Origin: Pedobacter sp. N36a
Lineage (GTDB): Bacteria > Bacteroidota > Bacteroidia > Sphingobacteriales > Sphingobacteriaceae
Reading direction: 5' to 3'
Assembly (NCBI RefSeq): GCF_014472395.1
Contig: NZ_JACSZW010000005.1
Coordinates: forward strand, 401,835-465,834
DNA length: 64,000 nt
The position numbers and the translations under genes are program-made. This document shows positions 9,715 to 17,826 of this stretch, piece after piece (positions within the stretch are counted from its first letter, which is position 1; each line of letters starts with the position of its first letter). The notes under the pieces were generated by a model that saw only the letters and a program-made list of their open reading frames with translations, was not told the DNA's origin and did no database searches.

Positions 9715-9897
9715 ATGGATGAATCAAATAAAAAGGATAATGCACAAAGCAGTGCAGAAATCACCAAAAATCTTGCAGCACATACTGCTGAGCTTAAAAA
9801 AAAGACCGAGCTTGTCAATCATCGGTTAGACGAATTGAGGGCTGAAACAGATAAGTTTTTGCATCCTGAAAAACCGGGAACGAAAACAACCAGGTAA
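9715..9897 (+). CDS. Small hydrophilic coiled-coil protein, unknown
   Basis: This 60-residue product is highly charged, with a heptad-like middle (ELKKKTELVNHRLDELRAET) and a Pro/Lys-rich tail. There is no signal or membrane segment. The start follows an A+T-rich stretch with TTTAAGTATTAA upstream, which is compatible with a promoter. I do not recognise the family. The composition is that of a genuine small cytoplasmic protein, but the call rests only on the open frame. Confidence 0.5.
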   Translation: MDESNKKDNAQSSAEITKNLAAHTAELKKKTELVNHRLDELRAETDKFLHPEKPGTKTTR

Positions 9898-10385
9898 TGA
9901 TGCCATGCTGCTGATTTAAGCAGTTTCCATTTTAGTATCCGCTCTTCATTCGAGATTCCTTCCTATTCATTCGCATTATTTCCTGGTATTCTTTTTACGA
10001 CCCGCGTTTCTGAAGCGATCAGCTTTCCCTGTTCTTTAGATTTAAGCCACTTTTAAAAATCCTACTGGCCTTTCAGCCTATTCTTCCTAAACTTCAATTC
10101 AGGTGCCGACCGGCTATGCCCTTACCTTGTAAGCTTTGAAGTTTTATTTATCAGGCTTTTATGAGGATCTTTATTAGAGGTTGATAGGGCTTAACAGCAG
10201 CTATAACCCTATAATAGTAGGTAAGACCACTTCCTAAATAAAACTTAAGGCCTAAAAAAATTAAAACTCAACATGGTTAATAACCAGTATTTTACATCTC
10301 TCTTCCGCTTAATGAAATCACGCAACGCTCAATCTTTAACAAATCATTAACCTCTCAACTCTGGCAATCGCTTCAAACGGTCCTC
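9898..10385. other. Gene-free stretch
   Basis: No supported gene. A minus-strand frame at about 9950-10,060 reads WLKSKEQGKLIASETRVVKR before a stop, which may be a coding relic, but I cannot place it in a family. No clear hairpin or promoter was seen. Confidence 0.4.
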
Positions 10386-10726
10386 ATGGCCACTTAAATG
10401 GAAAAGTCGGCAACCTTGTTTTTTATATGCTCAACGGGCAGCCGGATGGAGCAATGCTATCCGACAGCGTTTACCTGGGCAATTTGAATGGCGTTGGTCA
10501 AAATATGGAAGAAAAGGAAACCCAGCAGAAGTATCAGCGGGTAAAAACGAGGTTTGATCAGGTGGCCAGCAGTTATTTGGGTCAATTAAAAGAGAACTAT
10601 GGTATGCCAGTGAATACGAAGGCTTTTAAATGCCTGGAAAAAGAATATAAGGTACTCAAAGACAAGCTAGAACAGCTGCCCGGAAAGCCTGGCAAACACT
10701 ATCCTTTATATTTATTGATGACATGA
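10386..10726 (+). pseudogene. Fragment resembling the N-terminus of a DUF6266-type protein
   Basis: An ATG at 10386 reads M-A-T and stops at once. Shifted by one frame, the sequence continues LNGKVGNLVFYMLNGQP, which resembles the beginning of DUF6266-like proteins common in Sphingobacteriaceae (MAT-x-NG-x-L-G-x-x-NGKVGN). A few bases appear lost just after the start. The later part (10,427-10,726) is lysine-rich and does not look like the rest of that family, so a fusion of two relics is possible. If translation began at the internal ATG at 10427 it would give 99 residues. Confidence 0.45.
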
Positions 10727-10881
10727 ATTGGAGTTCAAATTTAACCCAATGCGGGAAAATTATATCCGAATAAAACCATTTCATCCTAAAAATAGGACTT
10801 GCTTTACTTATCCTGAAGAATCATAAGCCTTAACTCGGATTTGTTTCATAGCTTTGCCACAGAAAATATCAAGAAATTATC

Positions 10882-11127
10882 ATGGCAGTATTACATAGAA
10901 AAGAAGAGAAAATTGAAGTTGTATTAAGTAAGCTTCCAAAAGATTATACTGATAAACAATTTGTAGACACTTTTATCCAGCTTTATTCAAAAGAATGGGG
11001 AAAGATCAAAGCGAATTACATCAAGCATTCTCAAGATAAAGAGCCTGGTACTGTGATCATCATGCCTAAGCCTGAGATTTATCTAAAAAACATTTTAGAA
11101 ACTTATTTAGAGAACAATAAGAAATAA
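10882..11127 (+). CDS. Small conserved-looking cytoplasmic protein, unknown
   Basis: This 81-residue charged protein (LSKLPKDYTDKQFVDTFIQL, then YSKEWGKIKANYIKH) has predicted helices and no signal or membrane segment. It is clearly codon-biased like its neighbours and is followed by a strong hairpin, which supports a real gene. I do not recognise a family. Confidence 0.6.
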   Translation: MAVLHRKEEKIEVVLSKLPKDYTDKQFVDTFIQLYSKEWGKIKANYIKHSQDKEPGTVIIMPKPEIYLKNILETYLENNKK

Positions 11128-11170
11128 TATTGACGGCTTTTGATAAAGCGCAATACTTCTTAAAATATAA

Positions 11171-11217
11171 AACAATGCCCGGCTTAATGGACTGAACCCC
11201 ATAAGCTGGGCATTGTT
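11171..11217. terminator. Bidirectional terminator between convergent genes
   Basis: A 16-bp stem (AACAATGCCCGGCTTA with TAAGCTGGGCATTGTT, one G-T pair) and a 15-base loop separate the rightward small gene from the leftward DoxX-like gene. Confidence 0.8.
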
Positions 11218-11246
11218 CATTAAGGGGTGTTTTTAGCTCCTATATT

Positions 11247-11625
11247 TTATCCTATCGCATTCGAATCGGAAAGTTTATGATAATAGACGTAAGATACCGC
11301 CAGAACAGCGAAAACGATCCAAGGGAACATTGCCTCCATTCCGAAGCCATCCACAGCCCAGTGACTAATTGAGGCGAATATAAAATCAAAACCAAAGCCT
11401 GCATAAGCCCATTCCTTGATGCGCTTAGGGGCTTTAGGGACTATCAATATAATTGCGCCCAGTACTTTAAAAACAGTAAGTGCGATGCCGAAGTACGCGG
11501 GATAGCCCAAGTGTCGGATTCCTTCTTTTGCCATTTCAGTTTGAGAAGTGAATGCTGGCATTACTCCTTCAAATAAGAAGATAAGGATTAGTGGCCGTCC
11601 AGAAGATTATTTTGTTCCTTTTCAT
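11247..11625 (-). pseudogene. DoxX-like membrane protein gene with a 1-base frameshift near the 5' end
   Basis: The main frame from 11561 gives 104 residues with three or four hydrophobic helices. It has the DoxX-like pattern HLGYPAYFGIALTVFKVLGA and KRIKEWAYAGFGFDF...YYHKL. Upstream, an ATG at 11625 opens a different frame, MKRNKIIFWTAT, typical of the start of such proteins. The main frame picks up with ILIFLFEGV immediately after it. The join is at about 11,588-11,592, where one base separates the two frames. Either the gene has recently lost function or the assembly carries a one-base error. A shortened protein from the inner ATG would lack most of the first helix. Confidence 0.6.
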
Positions 11626-11695
11626 TGGTTTAAAATTGTGTTTATTGGTTTATAATTAGGTTGATTACTTTTCTATTATTCATAGATGGAAGAAG

Positions 11696-12208
11696 TCATT
11701 TATGGTGAGCAAAAGCTTTCTCCAGCAGAATGAGGTCGATCTTTTTCATTTGCATCATTGCCGCCATTACTCTGCTCGTTTTACCTGGATCTTTATCTTT
11801 GAGCAGTTCGGATAAAATCGTTGGCACAATTTGCCAGGAAAGTCCAAACTGATCCTTTAACCAGCCACAGACTTGCGCTTTCGGGTCTCCCCCGGCAGCA
11901 AGCTTATTCCAGTAATAGTCGATTTCATCCTGATCAGAACAGTTGACCACAAAAGAAACGGCTTCATTAAATTGAAAAACAGGCCCCCCGTTTAAGGCTA
12001 GGAATTCTTGCCCATCCAGTTCAAATACGATGTTCATCACAGTGCCTTCCGGCATGTGGTGTATTTCAAAACCTTCTTTAGTATAATGGGTTATTCCTTT
12101 GATACTCGAATTGTTAAATATTGAGGTGTAGAAGTTGATTGCTTCTTCTGCATTTTTGTCAAACCATAAGTTTACAGTAATCCTCTGACTAATTAGCTTG
12201 TTTATCAT
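11696..12208 (-). CDS. VOC superfamily protein, PhnB/3-demethylubiquinone methyltransferase-like
   Basis: The complete 170-residue protein has the paired beta-alpha-beta-beta-beta pattern of the glyoxalase/VOC fold: NLWFDKNAEEAINFYTSIFN, GTVMNIVFELDGQEF, DEIDYYWNKLAAGGD and CGWLKDQFGLSWQIVP. Many members are called 3-demethylubiquinone-9 3-methyltransferase by name only. The real activity is usually unknown, and no methyltransferase motif is present. A decayed relative lies at 7156-7483. Confidence 0.88.
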   Translation of the reverse strand: MINKLISQRITVNLWFDKNAEEAINFYTSIFNNSSIKGITHYTKEGFEIHHMPEGTVMNIVFELDGQEFLALNGGPVFQFNEAVSFVVNCSDQDEIDYYWNKLAAGGDPKAQVCGWLKDQFGLSWQIVPTILSELLKDKDPGKTSRVMAAMMQMKKIDLILLEKAFAHHK

Positions 12209-12514
12209 GGATTTAGTGGTTAAGTTAAATTTACTAATTCAAAGTTATATCGGAAAGTTGAATTTGTACTAGTGCAAAAATGACATAATGAGGGGGTAAA
12301 TAAGACAAGTAATTCTCTTCGTTTTCTAGGGAATTTACTGAAGTTTTTAGTCGGGTTTGAAGTAATTACGATCAAAATAGAAAGGTTGTCCTGGTAGGTC
12401 AAGTTAAAATATTATGGAGATTTAAGGTTGAAGGAATAAAAACTACCTTAGAATGGGCCTTTATAAGCATCAAAACACTGTTTTTAAAAAAAGATTGAAA
12501 TATTTGAATCTAAA
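12209..12514. other. Gene-free stretch upstream of the tRNA
   Basis: About 300 A+T-rich bases between the VOC gene start and the tRNA promoter. I see no gene or clear structure. The leftward VOC promoter must lie here. Confidence 0.4.
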
Positions 12515-12545
12515 TTTGGAAAACCAGTAAAGATTTGTACTTTTG
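12515..12545 (+). promoter_or_regulatory. Promoter of the tRNA-Ser gene
   Basis: TTTG at 12515-12518 and TACTTTTG at 12538-12545, separated by 19 bases, match the Bacteroidota sigma-70 promoter (TTTG at -33 and TAnnTTTG at -7). Transcription would begin a few bases on, at the first bases of the tRNA. Confidence 0.75.
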
Positions 12546-12549
12546 CGCC

Positions 12550-12639
12550 GGAGAGTTGGCAGAGTGGTCGATTGCGGCAGTCTTGAAAACTGTTGACTTG
12601 TCAAAGGGTCCGCGGGTTCGAATCCCCCACTCTCCGCCA
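12550..12639 (+). tRNA. tRNA-Ser (anticodon UGA)
   Basis: The acceptor arms GGAGAGT and ACTCTCC pair fully. The anticodon arm CAGTCTTGAAAACTG shows TGA. A long variable arm typical of serine tRNAs is present, and the T-arm reads GGGTTCGAATCCC. The CCA end (12637-12639) is encoded. The next gene on the same strand is a tyrosine recombinase, so this tRNA is very likely the chromosomal target of the element to the right. Confidence 0.95.
12614..12639 (+). other. Likely left attachment site (tRNA 3' end)
   Basis: The T-arm and acceptor 3' half of the tRNA-Ser gene is the usual core for tyrosine-recombinase integration. The integrase starts about 310 bases downstream. The exact core cannot be fixed because the right-hand copy is outside the window. 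Confidence 0.5.
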
Positions 12640-12659
12640 AAATGGTATCAAAACCAACA

Positions 12660-12695
12660 AAAAGCCTGCAAATCATACGATAGCAGGCTTTTTTG
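12660..12695 (+). terminator. Terminator after tRNA-Ser
   Basis: AAAAGCCTGC pairs with GCAGGCTTTT around a 13-base loop, followed by TTTTG and five T. Confidence 0.85.
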
Positions 12696-12746
12696 TTTTT
12701 ATTGGTATTCCAAAATATGCACGAATTCACATCCTATAGGTGAGTG

Positions 12747-12787
12747 ATTCGGTGAGTCATTTGGAAAATTCAAATGACTCACCGAAT
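12747..12787. repeat. Perfect 17-bp inverted repeat between tRNA and integrase
   Basis: ATTCGGTGAGTCATTTG and its exact reverse complement flank a 7-base spacer. An extra half copy (GGTGAGTGATTC) lies just to the left. No T run follows, so it is more likely a protein-binding site for integrase or excisionase, or a folded single-strand site, than a terminator. Confidence 0.6.
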
Positions 12788-12948
12788 AGCATATAAAAAC
12801 CTGATATTAAACAGGTTGCTACACTAAACATCTTGATTTCTAATCGCTGCAAGGCTAAATTTGCATCGTTGATTCTTATTTACTTTATCTGCGATGCAGC
12901 TCTAGCCCGAAAATCGGGCTCGGGTTGTTTATTTTAATGTTTAACATT

Positions 12949-14157
12949 ATGAAAACCAATTTCAGCTTGCTCTTCTACATGAAGAAACCAAAAAATTATC
13001 AAAATGGCGTCGCTCCTATCTATCTTCGCATTACTGTGAATGGTAGTCGTTCAGAAGTTACCACTGGTCGTAGTTGCGAACCATCGCAATGGAATGCAAT
13101 TTCTGGCCGAGGCAATGGCAAAAAGGAAGAAATGAAATCCTTTAACGCTTATCTGGACAACTTGCAAAACAAAGTATTTGAAGCGCATCGACAATTAACC
13201 GAGAAGAATGATATCATCACTGCCAAACAACTGCGAGATCAATTTCAGGGAAAAGCAGAAAAGCAACGCACCCTAATTGACGTATTTAAAGATCATAACT
13301 ACAAGATGGACGCCTTGGTGGGGTCCGAGTTCTCTAAAGGCACTGCAGAGCGTTACAGGACCTCTTTAAATCATACTATAGCATTTTTACAATGGAAATA
13401 CAACATCAGTGATATAGACATTAGAAAAGTAAACCACAGTTTCATAACTGAATACGATTTTTACTTACGATCTGTCCGAAAATGCGCCAATAATTCTGTA
13501 GTAAAATACTTGAAAAACTTCGGCAAGATTATTCGTATTTGTCTTTCTAACGGATTTCTGGCTACCGATCCATTTAAAAACTACAAAAACAAGATTAAAA
13601 AAGTTGATCGGGTTTACCTTAATGAAGAAGAAATAAAGCAAATAGCCAATAAACCACTGCCTTCCGAAAGATTAACGCAAGTAAGAGACGTATTTATATT
13701 TTGTTGTTTTACTGGGCTTGCCTATGTAGATGTTAAGAATTTAAAAAGAGGTGATATTGTAACTGGCATTGATGGTGAAGAATGGATCTCTATTAAAAGG
13801 CAAAAAACTAATGTGCCTTCCCGAATTCCTTTATTACCTGCGGCCTCTACCCTCTTAAATCAGTATCATAATAATCGGATGTGCTTAAATAAAGGAATGC
13901 TAATGCCTGTATCAAGTAACCAGAAGATGAACACTTATTTAAAGGAGATCGCGAACCTCTGTGGCATACAGAAGTTGATCACTTTCCATATTGCAAGGCA
14001 TACATTTGCCACAACGATTACATTATTGAATGGGATTCCTATAGAAAGCGTTTCAAAAATGCTAGGACACACCAATATTCAAACCACACAACATTACGCC
14101 AAAATACTTGACATTAAAGTTGGTACTGATATGGCTACCCTTAAAAAGAAGTATTAA
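12949..14157 (+). CDS. Tyrosine site-specific recombinase (ICE integrase)
   Basis: The 402-residue protein has the Bacteroidetes integrase layout. An N-terminal arm-type domain (NFSLLFYMKKPKNYQNGVAP) is followed by a SAM-like core-binding domain (about 100-200) and the catalytic domain. The catalytic domain contains CCFTGLAYVDVKNL, the H-x-x-R box HIARHTFA at about 347-351, LGHTNIQTTQHYA and the nucleophile Tyr near 383. The usual first catalytic Arg position in TGLAY carries Ala, as in many Bacteroidetes conjugative-transposon integrases. I chose ATG 12949 because the N-terminus then fits the family; an in-frame ATG at 12925 would add eight residues. It would insert and excise the element at the tRNA-Ser 3' end. 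Confidence 0.93.
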   Translation: MKTNFSLLFYMKKPKNYQNGVAPIYLRITVNGSRSEVTTGRSCEPSQWNAISGRGNGKKEEMKSFNAYLDNLQNKVFEAHRQLTEKNDIITAKQLRDQFQGKAEKQRTLIDVFKDHNYKMDALVGSEFSKGTAERYRTSLNHTIAFLQWKYNISDIDIRKVNHSFITEYDFYLRSVRKCANNSVVKYLKNFGKIIRICLSNGFLATDPFKNYKNKIKKVDRVYLNEEEIKQIANKPLPSERLTQVRDVFIFCCFTGLAYVDVKNLKRGDIVTGIDGEEWISIKRQKTNVPSRIPLLPAASTLLNQYHNNRMCLNKGMLMPVSSNQKMNTYLKEIANLCGIQKLITFHIARHTFATTITLLNGIPIESVSKMLGHTNIQTTQHYAKILDIKVGTDMATLKKKY

Positions 14158-14230
14158 GCAACTTAATTTATCGGGTAACACAATATCTAGCCCTAATTAA
14201 CGTCTTTATGTATGAGAGCGTTAATTTAGA

Positions 14231-14275
14231 TGAAGCGGGAAGGGTCGGAGATCCTTCCCGCTTCACTATTTTAGT
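14231..14275 (+). terminator. Hairpin after the integrase
   Basis: A perfect 13-bp stem (TGAAGCGGGAAGG with CCTTCCCGCTTCA, 9-base loop) is followed by CTATTTTAGTAGTTT. It ends the integrase transcript. The stretch 14,276-14,493 beyond it holds no gene that I can support. Confidence 0.7.
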
Positions 14276-14493
14276 AGTTTACTATAATTATTCTTAAACA
14301 CACATACTACTTTCTACGTTTCATTATTTTTCATTTAGCTAATCACCACTCATTATCAGTCACTTAAAACAGAAACCCTAGTTGTACTCGAATTCACCTA
14401 GTGTGTAGCACTCTGAAACATCTGGATCAGACCAAGGGTGTTTTTCATATCAAGAGAACGGTTCATATCTTCCTCAATGAAGCTCCAGTAAAA

Positions 14494-14934
14494 CTACATT
14501 GTAAGTACTTGTTCGTATTTATTACTCAAACTACTATCATCCTCCCAAATAAACTGAATTTTTACTTTATCAGGCGACCCAATAGAAGTGCTTATTATTA
14601 ATTCAGTACTTTCTTGAGGGTTTAAAAGCTCGAATGGAAAAATATCTTGATTTAAAAACCAAAAATTCTGATCCTCAGATAGAATTTCAAAACGAATATT
14701 TCTTGCGGCAGATTTACCTGAATTAAATATCTTGATTATTTTATTCCCTTTATGTCCCTTAATCAAATTTGCCTTTACAAAGGCCTTCTTTTGTTCTATC
14801 TTTTCAGCATCAATTTTTTCTAATTGATAAGCATTAATTAAACCTTCCTGTTTTTTTATTCTCCGATCATGAACAACATAAGTAATTGCTGAAAAACATA
14901 AAGCTGCAATAGAAATAATTAAACTCCAGTCCAT
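14494..14934 (-). CDS. Membrane-anchored protein of unknown function
   Basis: The 146-residue product starts with one transmembrane helix (LIISIAALCFSAITYVV). A short coiled coil follows (about 25-55) and then a beta-rich domain (KIIKIFNSGKSAARNIRFEI, FELLNPQESTELII) that would face the cytoplasm or periplasm. Such one-helix proteins with a domain about N-S-G-x-x-A-A-R-N are common orphan genes in bacterial genomes. It lies two bases after the zinc-ribbon gene, so the two form an operon. The region is more A+T-rich than the tra genes, which suggests separate acquisition. Confidence 0.7.
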   Translation of the reverse strand: MDWSLIISIAALCFSAITYVVHDRRIKKQEGLINAYQLEKIDAEKIEQKKAFVKANLIKGHKGNKIIKIFNSGKSAARNIRFEILSEDQNFWFLNQDIFPFELLNPQESTELIISTSIGSPDKVKIQFIWEDDSSLSNKYEQVLTM

Positions 14935-14936
14935 TT

Positions 14937-15200
14937 TTATTTGATTTTAATATATTTACTCCCTTTAAAGACTTTAAGGATGTCATTTTTTAAATCCTGA
15001 GCAATCTCACTCTTCTTTTCCTCCAATACATTATTAATGTTTTCCTGATTTAATTCTACAAGTTCAGCGTAACCATTTAAATATTCACGATTACAAGCTG
15101 TACACTTTACGTACGTTTTATCCTCATTAAAATCAAATGCTCCAGTGTTTCCACAAGTAACACACTGCAAGCTTACATTCATACTATAATTATCCTTCAT
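14937..15200 (-). CDS. Zinc-ribbon protein of unknown function
   Basis: The 87-residue protein has two CxxC pairs (CVTCGNTG and VKCTACNREY) forming a zinc ribbon in the first 45 residues, and a lysine-rich helical tail. It precedes the membrane-anchored gene by two bases. A partnership is likely but the role is unknown. The ATG at 15200 is the first in frame. Confidence 0.7.
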   Translation of the reverse strand: MKDNYSMNVSLQCVTCGNTGAFDFNEDKTYVKCTACNREYLNGYAELVELNQENINNVLEEKKSEIAQDLKNDILKVFKGSKYIKIK

Positions 15201-15264
15201 CTCAATTTCTTTAATTGTTCCATTTAATAAGGGAGAGCGAGCTCTCGCTCCTCTCCCCGTTAAT

Positions 15265-15482
15265 TTAAGCGTAAACTTCTAATCGCCAAGTAACACCCTT
15301 GCCACCATAAGGGGGCATTGTATTTCCTTTGGCAATTGGTGCGGTAGTTGTAGGTGAACCTACAACCCTCCATACACCACTTTCAGGGCATGATTGTCCT
15401 GTACTTGCAGTTGTACCAATTGGTTGTCTCATATTATACATATAAGTTAGCTCTCCTGGTTGAAACAGGGCAGGAACACATT
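15265..15482 (-). pseudogene. C-terminal relic resembling an immunity-type domain
   Basis: A minus-strand frame without a start codon (TAA just upstream) reads LFQPGELTYMYNMRQPIGTT. It continues with GQSCPESGVWRVVG, GNTMPPYGG and VTWRLEVYA before TAA. The G-Q-x-C-P-x-S-G-x-W and G-x-x-M-P pattern recalls the small beta domain found in polymorphic-toxin immunity proteins (Imm71/72-like). That match is from memory and uncertain. The rest of the gene is missing. Confidence 0.35.
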
Positions 15483-15696
15483 AACCCTCCGAGAAAATTT
15501 GGAAATCACGCAGGAATAATTACTTTTGAAGTGCGAATTCGGGAAGTAATTTAACTTTCTGATTTAGAGTCAAGTCACCATTTTCTCAACTAAGTGACTT
15601 GGCTTTTTATTATTACTAATAATACTTAGTTTTTATTTAGATTCATTTGCAAGTTTTCAACATTCATTAGTATTACTAACAAAGCTTAAATGAAAA

Positions 15697-16347
15697 CTAA
15701 AAATCGTTATCCAGTTTCTTTTCCATTTCCGTTTTCACAAAATTGAAAGTCAATAACATTTTATCATTTAAGGTTTTAAGAACCCGCATACGCTGGCGTT
15801 TGCCATTTTGACGTTTATTTGCAATATTTGAAATGGGAATACTTTGCGACTGGAAATCAGTATAAGATTTATACCTACTTTCCTTTCCATAAGCATATTG
15901 AGGTATCTCCATTTTAATTTTATATTTGCCATCTTTTACAATTACAGACAGCAATGCATTAAAATAGTATTTGTCTGTAACCGGATTTGAAGTAGCTAAA
16001 GCACTAAAAGCCGTCATATCAGAAATATCGTAGAAATTATTAACACTACAAATTCCAGATTCGGCATCGTAATTTGAGGTGCCCATTTTATTACTGGTAA
16101 AGGTTTTCTGTATAGCTAGTTTCGCTCTGGAGAATAACTCCTGCTTTGTGGTACCCGCTAAGTCTAAAACTGCTTCTACATAAACAGCATTATCTTTTAC
16201 AGGAAGATAATCTTCCAGAGCTACCGTATCGGCAACCTTAGCCCCATTACGTTGAGTACTCCAGGTAATAGCATCCTGAGCAAGTACATTTAGGCTTGAG
16301 AGTAAACTTACTAAAATTAATAGAAGAGGTAATTTTGATGTTTTCAT
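15697..16347 (-). CDS. Secreted DUF4468-like protein
   Basis: This 216-residue protein has a clear signal peptide (MKTSKLPLLLILVSLLSSLN, cut after VLAQ). The domain after it (about 40-170) has the features of DUF4468: AVYVEAVLDLAGTTKQELFS, a Lys/Thr-rich strand, and FNALLSVIVKDGKYKIKM. Family members are periplasmic or surface proteins of unknown role in Bacteroidota. A basic stretch follows (NKRQNGKRQRMR). It lies between the small-gene pair and hsdS; its link to either is unclear. Confidence 0.65.
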   Translation of the reverse strand: MKTSKLPLLLILVSLLSSLNVLAQDAITWSTQRNGAKVADTVALEDYLPVKDNAVYVEAVLDLAGTTKQELFSRAKLAIQKTFTSNKMGTSNYDAESGICSVNNFYDISDMTAFSALATSNPVTDKYYFNALLSVIVKDGKYKIKMEIPQYAYGKESRYKSYTDFQSQSIPISNIANKRQNGKRQRMRVLKTLNDKMLLTFNFVKTEMEKKLDNDF

Positions 16348-16473
16348 ATTTAATATTGTTTATGATACAATATTAAAACACACCTGTGCAGTATAGCTGC
16401 AAAGGTCAATTAATAGTAATCAATTATCTCAAAACCATTATCGGAGATGAGAATATTGAATTAACACAAGCTG

Positions 16474-17826
16474 TTATGCAACTACTTGTGTTAATTTTGT
16501 TATTTGTTTGCTTAAGGTTTGGGTTTCTTTTATACGTTCGAGCAATTCACTTGCAGGCTCATCATTAGGATTTTGAGCGACTAAACCACCAATAAAAGCT
16601 TTAGACAAGATGGCTTGTGGTAAATTATCTATTTGGGACTTTAACACTTGATATTGTTTTTCTATCAAATCGGCTTTTGCAAAAAGGCTCTCTACCTGCA
16701 AAATAATTTCTTGTTGCTCAGACAAAGGTGGTAAATTAATTTTGAGACTTCGAATGTCGCCTAGTGAAAGTCCTGCCTTCGTAACTCCTCTTTTTAGATT
16801 CCTCAACTGCCCTAACCCAGACTCAGACATTAAATACATCGCGATGTATTGCGAATTGTACGATTCTTTAGGTCTTGCTAAACATATATGTTGATTTATA
16901 TATGATTCATATGGTAAGTCATGAGAAATAAAAGAAATCATTCCGATATCTGCAGTAATTGATATTAAAATATCACCTTTTCTTAATAATGTCCTTTTAC
17001 CTTCATTAAGGTCTAATGGAAGGTTTAAGAATTGAAGCTTTTCTTTATTTAGATTTAGAGACAGTGATTCATAACTCATATTAGTCATTCTAACAAACAA
17101 CTGTTTTCCTAGAACATTATCATAAAATGGAGCCCATCCTCTAGAACCACTAGTAACATATTCAAAAACATTTTCAGCATCTACCAAACACCACTCCTTG
17201 AACTGTTTACCCTTTCTCAACCTCTCAGTTAAATTTCCCTTTACCGCTTGGCTTAACACCGCTTGCCTAAAGTTTTTAAGGAGTAAGGGTATAGCATAAA
17301 GTTTTGCTTTTATTCTACCTATATTTTCAAACAGTAAATCTAGTTTTTCTACAATACGATTTTGTTCAGCACGAGGAGGCAAAATAAATGGTGCTTTTTC
17401 AAAATTAGATTTATTGACCATAGAAATAGTAGTAGAAGTAGAATTTTCAACTAACCATTTCTTCAATGTCAAAATATAATAATATCCAAATTTGCTATTA
17501 ACATACTTATTAAAAATAATACTATTTATTTGCTGATTCGTGGCCAATTCCTTTCCAGCGATACTAACATTACCTAAATTACCAATACAGGTTACCATCA
17601 CAGCTCCTATTGGCAATAACCTTGCTTTTTTAGCACCTTCAATTGACAATGTCTCTTCTGTTTCGGTGATATAAATAGTTTTATTTATATCACCGGGTTT
17701 AACCCAGGGAAACTCCCCATTGTAAAATTCCAAATTATTTTTGGAAGGTGTGTTACCTGTCACAACAGTACCAACAAGATAAATTTCAGTTATAGCCCAC
17801 CCCTCTGATAATTCCTTCTCTCCCAT
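16474..17826 (-). CDS. hsdS: Type I restriction-modification specificity subunit HsdS
   Basis: The 450-residue protein has two target-recognition domains in tandem. The first (about 1-140) is followed by the conserved helical spacer (LPPRAEQNRIVEKLDLLFEN) and the second (about 210-370) by its own spacer (LPPLSEQQEIILQVESLFAK). It sets the split DNA sequence recognised by the complex. Its ATG overlaps the hsdM stop codon as TAATG, which implies translational coupling. Both repeats appear intact. This is the most changeable subunit, so the recognised sequence cannot be inferred. Confidence 0.95.
   Translation of the reverse strand: MGEKELSEGWAITEIYLVGTVVTGNTPSKNNLEFYNGEFPWVKPGDINKTIYITETEETLSIEGAKKARLLPIGAVMVTCIGNLGNVSIAGKELATNQQINSIIFNKYVNSKFGYYYILTLKKWLVENSTSTTISMVNKSNFEKAPFILPPRAEQNRIVEKLDLLFENIGRIKAKLYAIPLLLKNFRQAVLSQAVKGNLTERLRKGKQFKEWCLVDAENVFEYVTSGSRGWAPFYDNVLGKQLFVRMTNMSYESLSLNLNKEKLQFLNLPLDLNEGKRTLLRKGDILISITADIGMISFISHDLPYESYINQHICLARPKESYNSQYIAMYLMSESGLGQLRNLKRGVTKAGLSLGDIRSLKINLPPLSEQQEIILQVESLFAKADLIEKQYQVLKSQIDNLPQAILSKAFIGGLVAQNPNDEPASELLERIKETQTLSKQITKLTQVVA

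Noticed and set aside
12470..12747. Short frames across the tRNA-Ser gene on both strands
   Set aside because: The sequence folds as a complete tRNA with its own promoter and terminator; translation of it is not meaningful.
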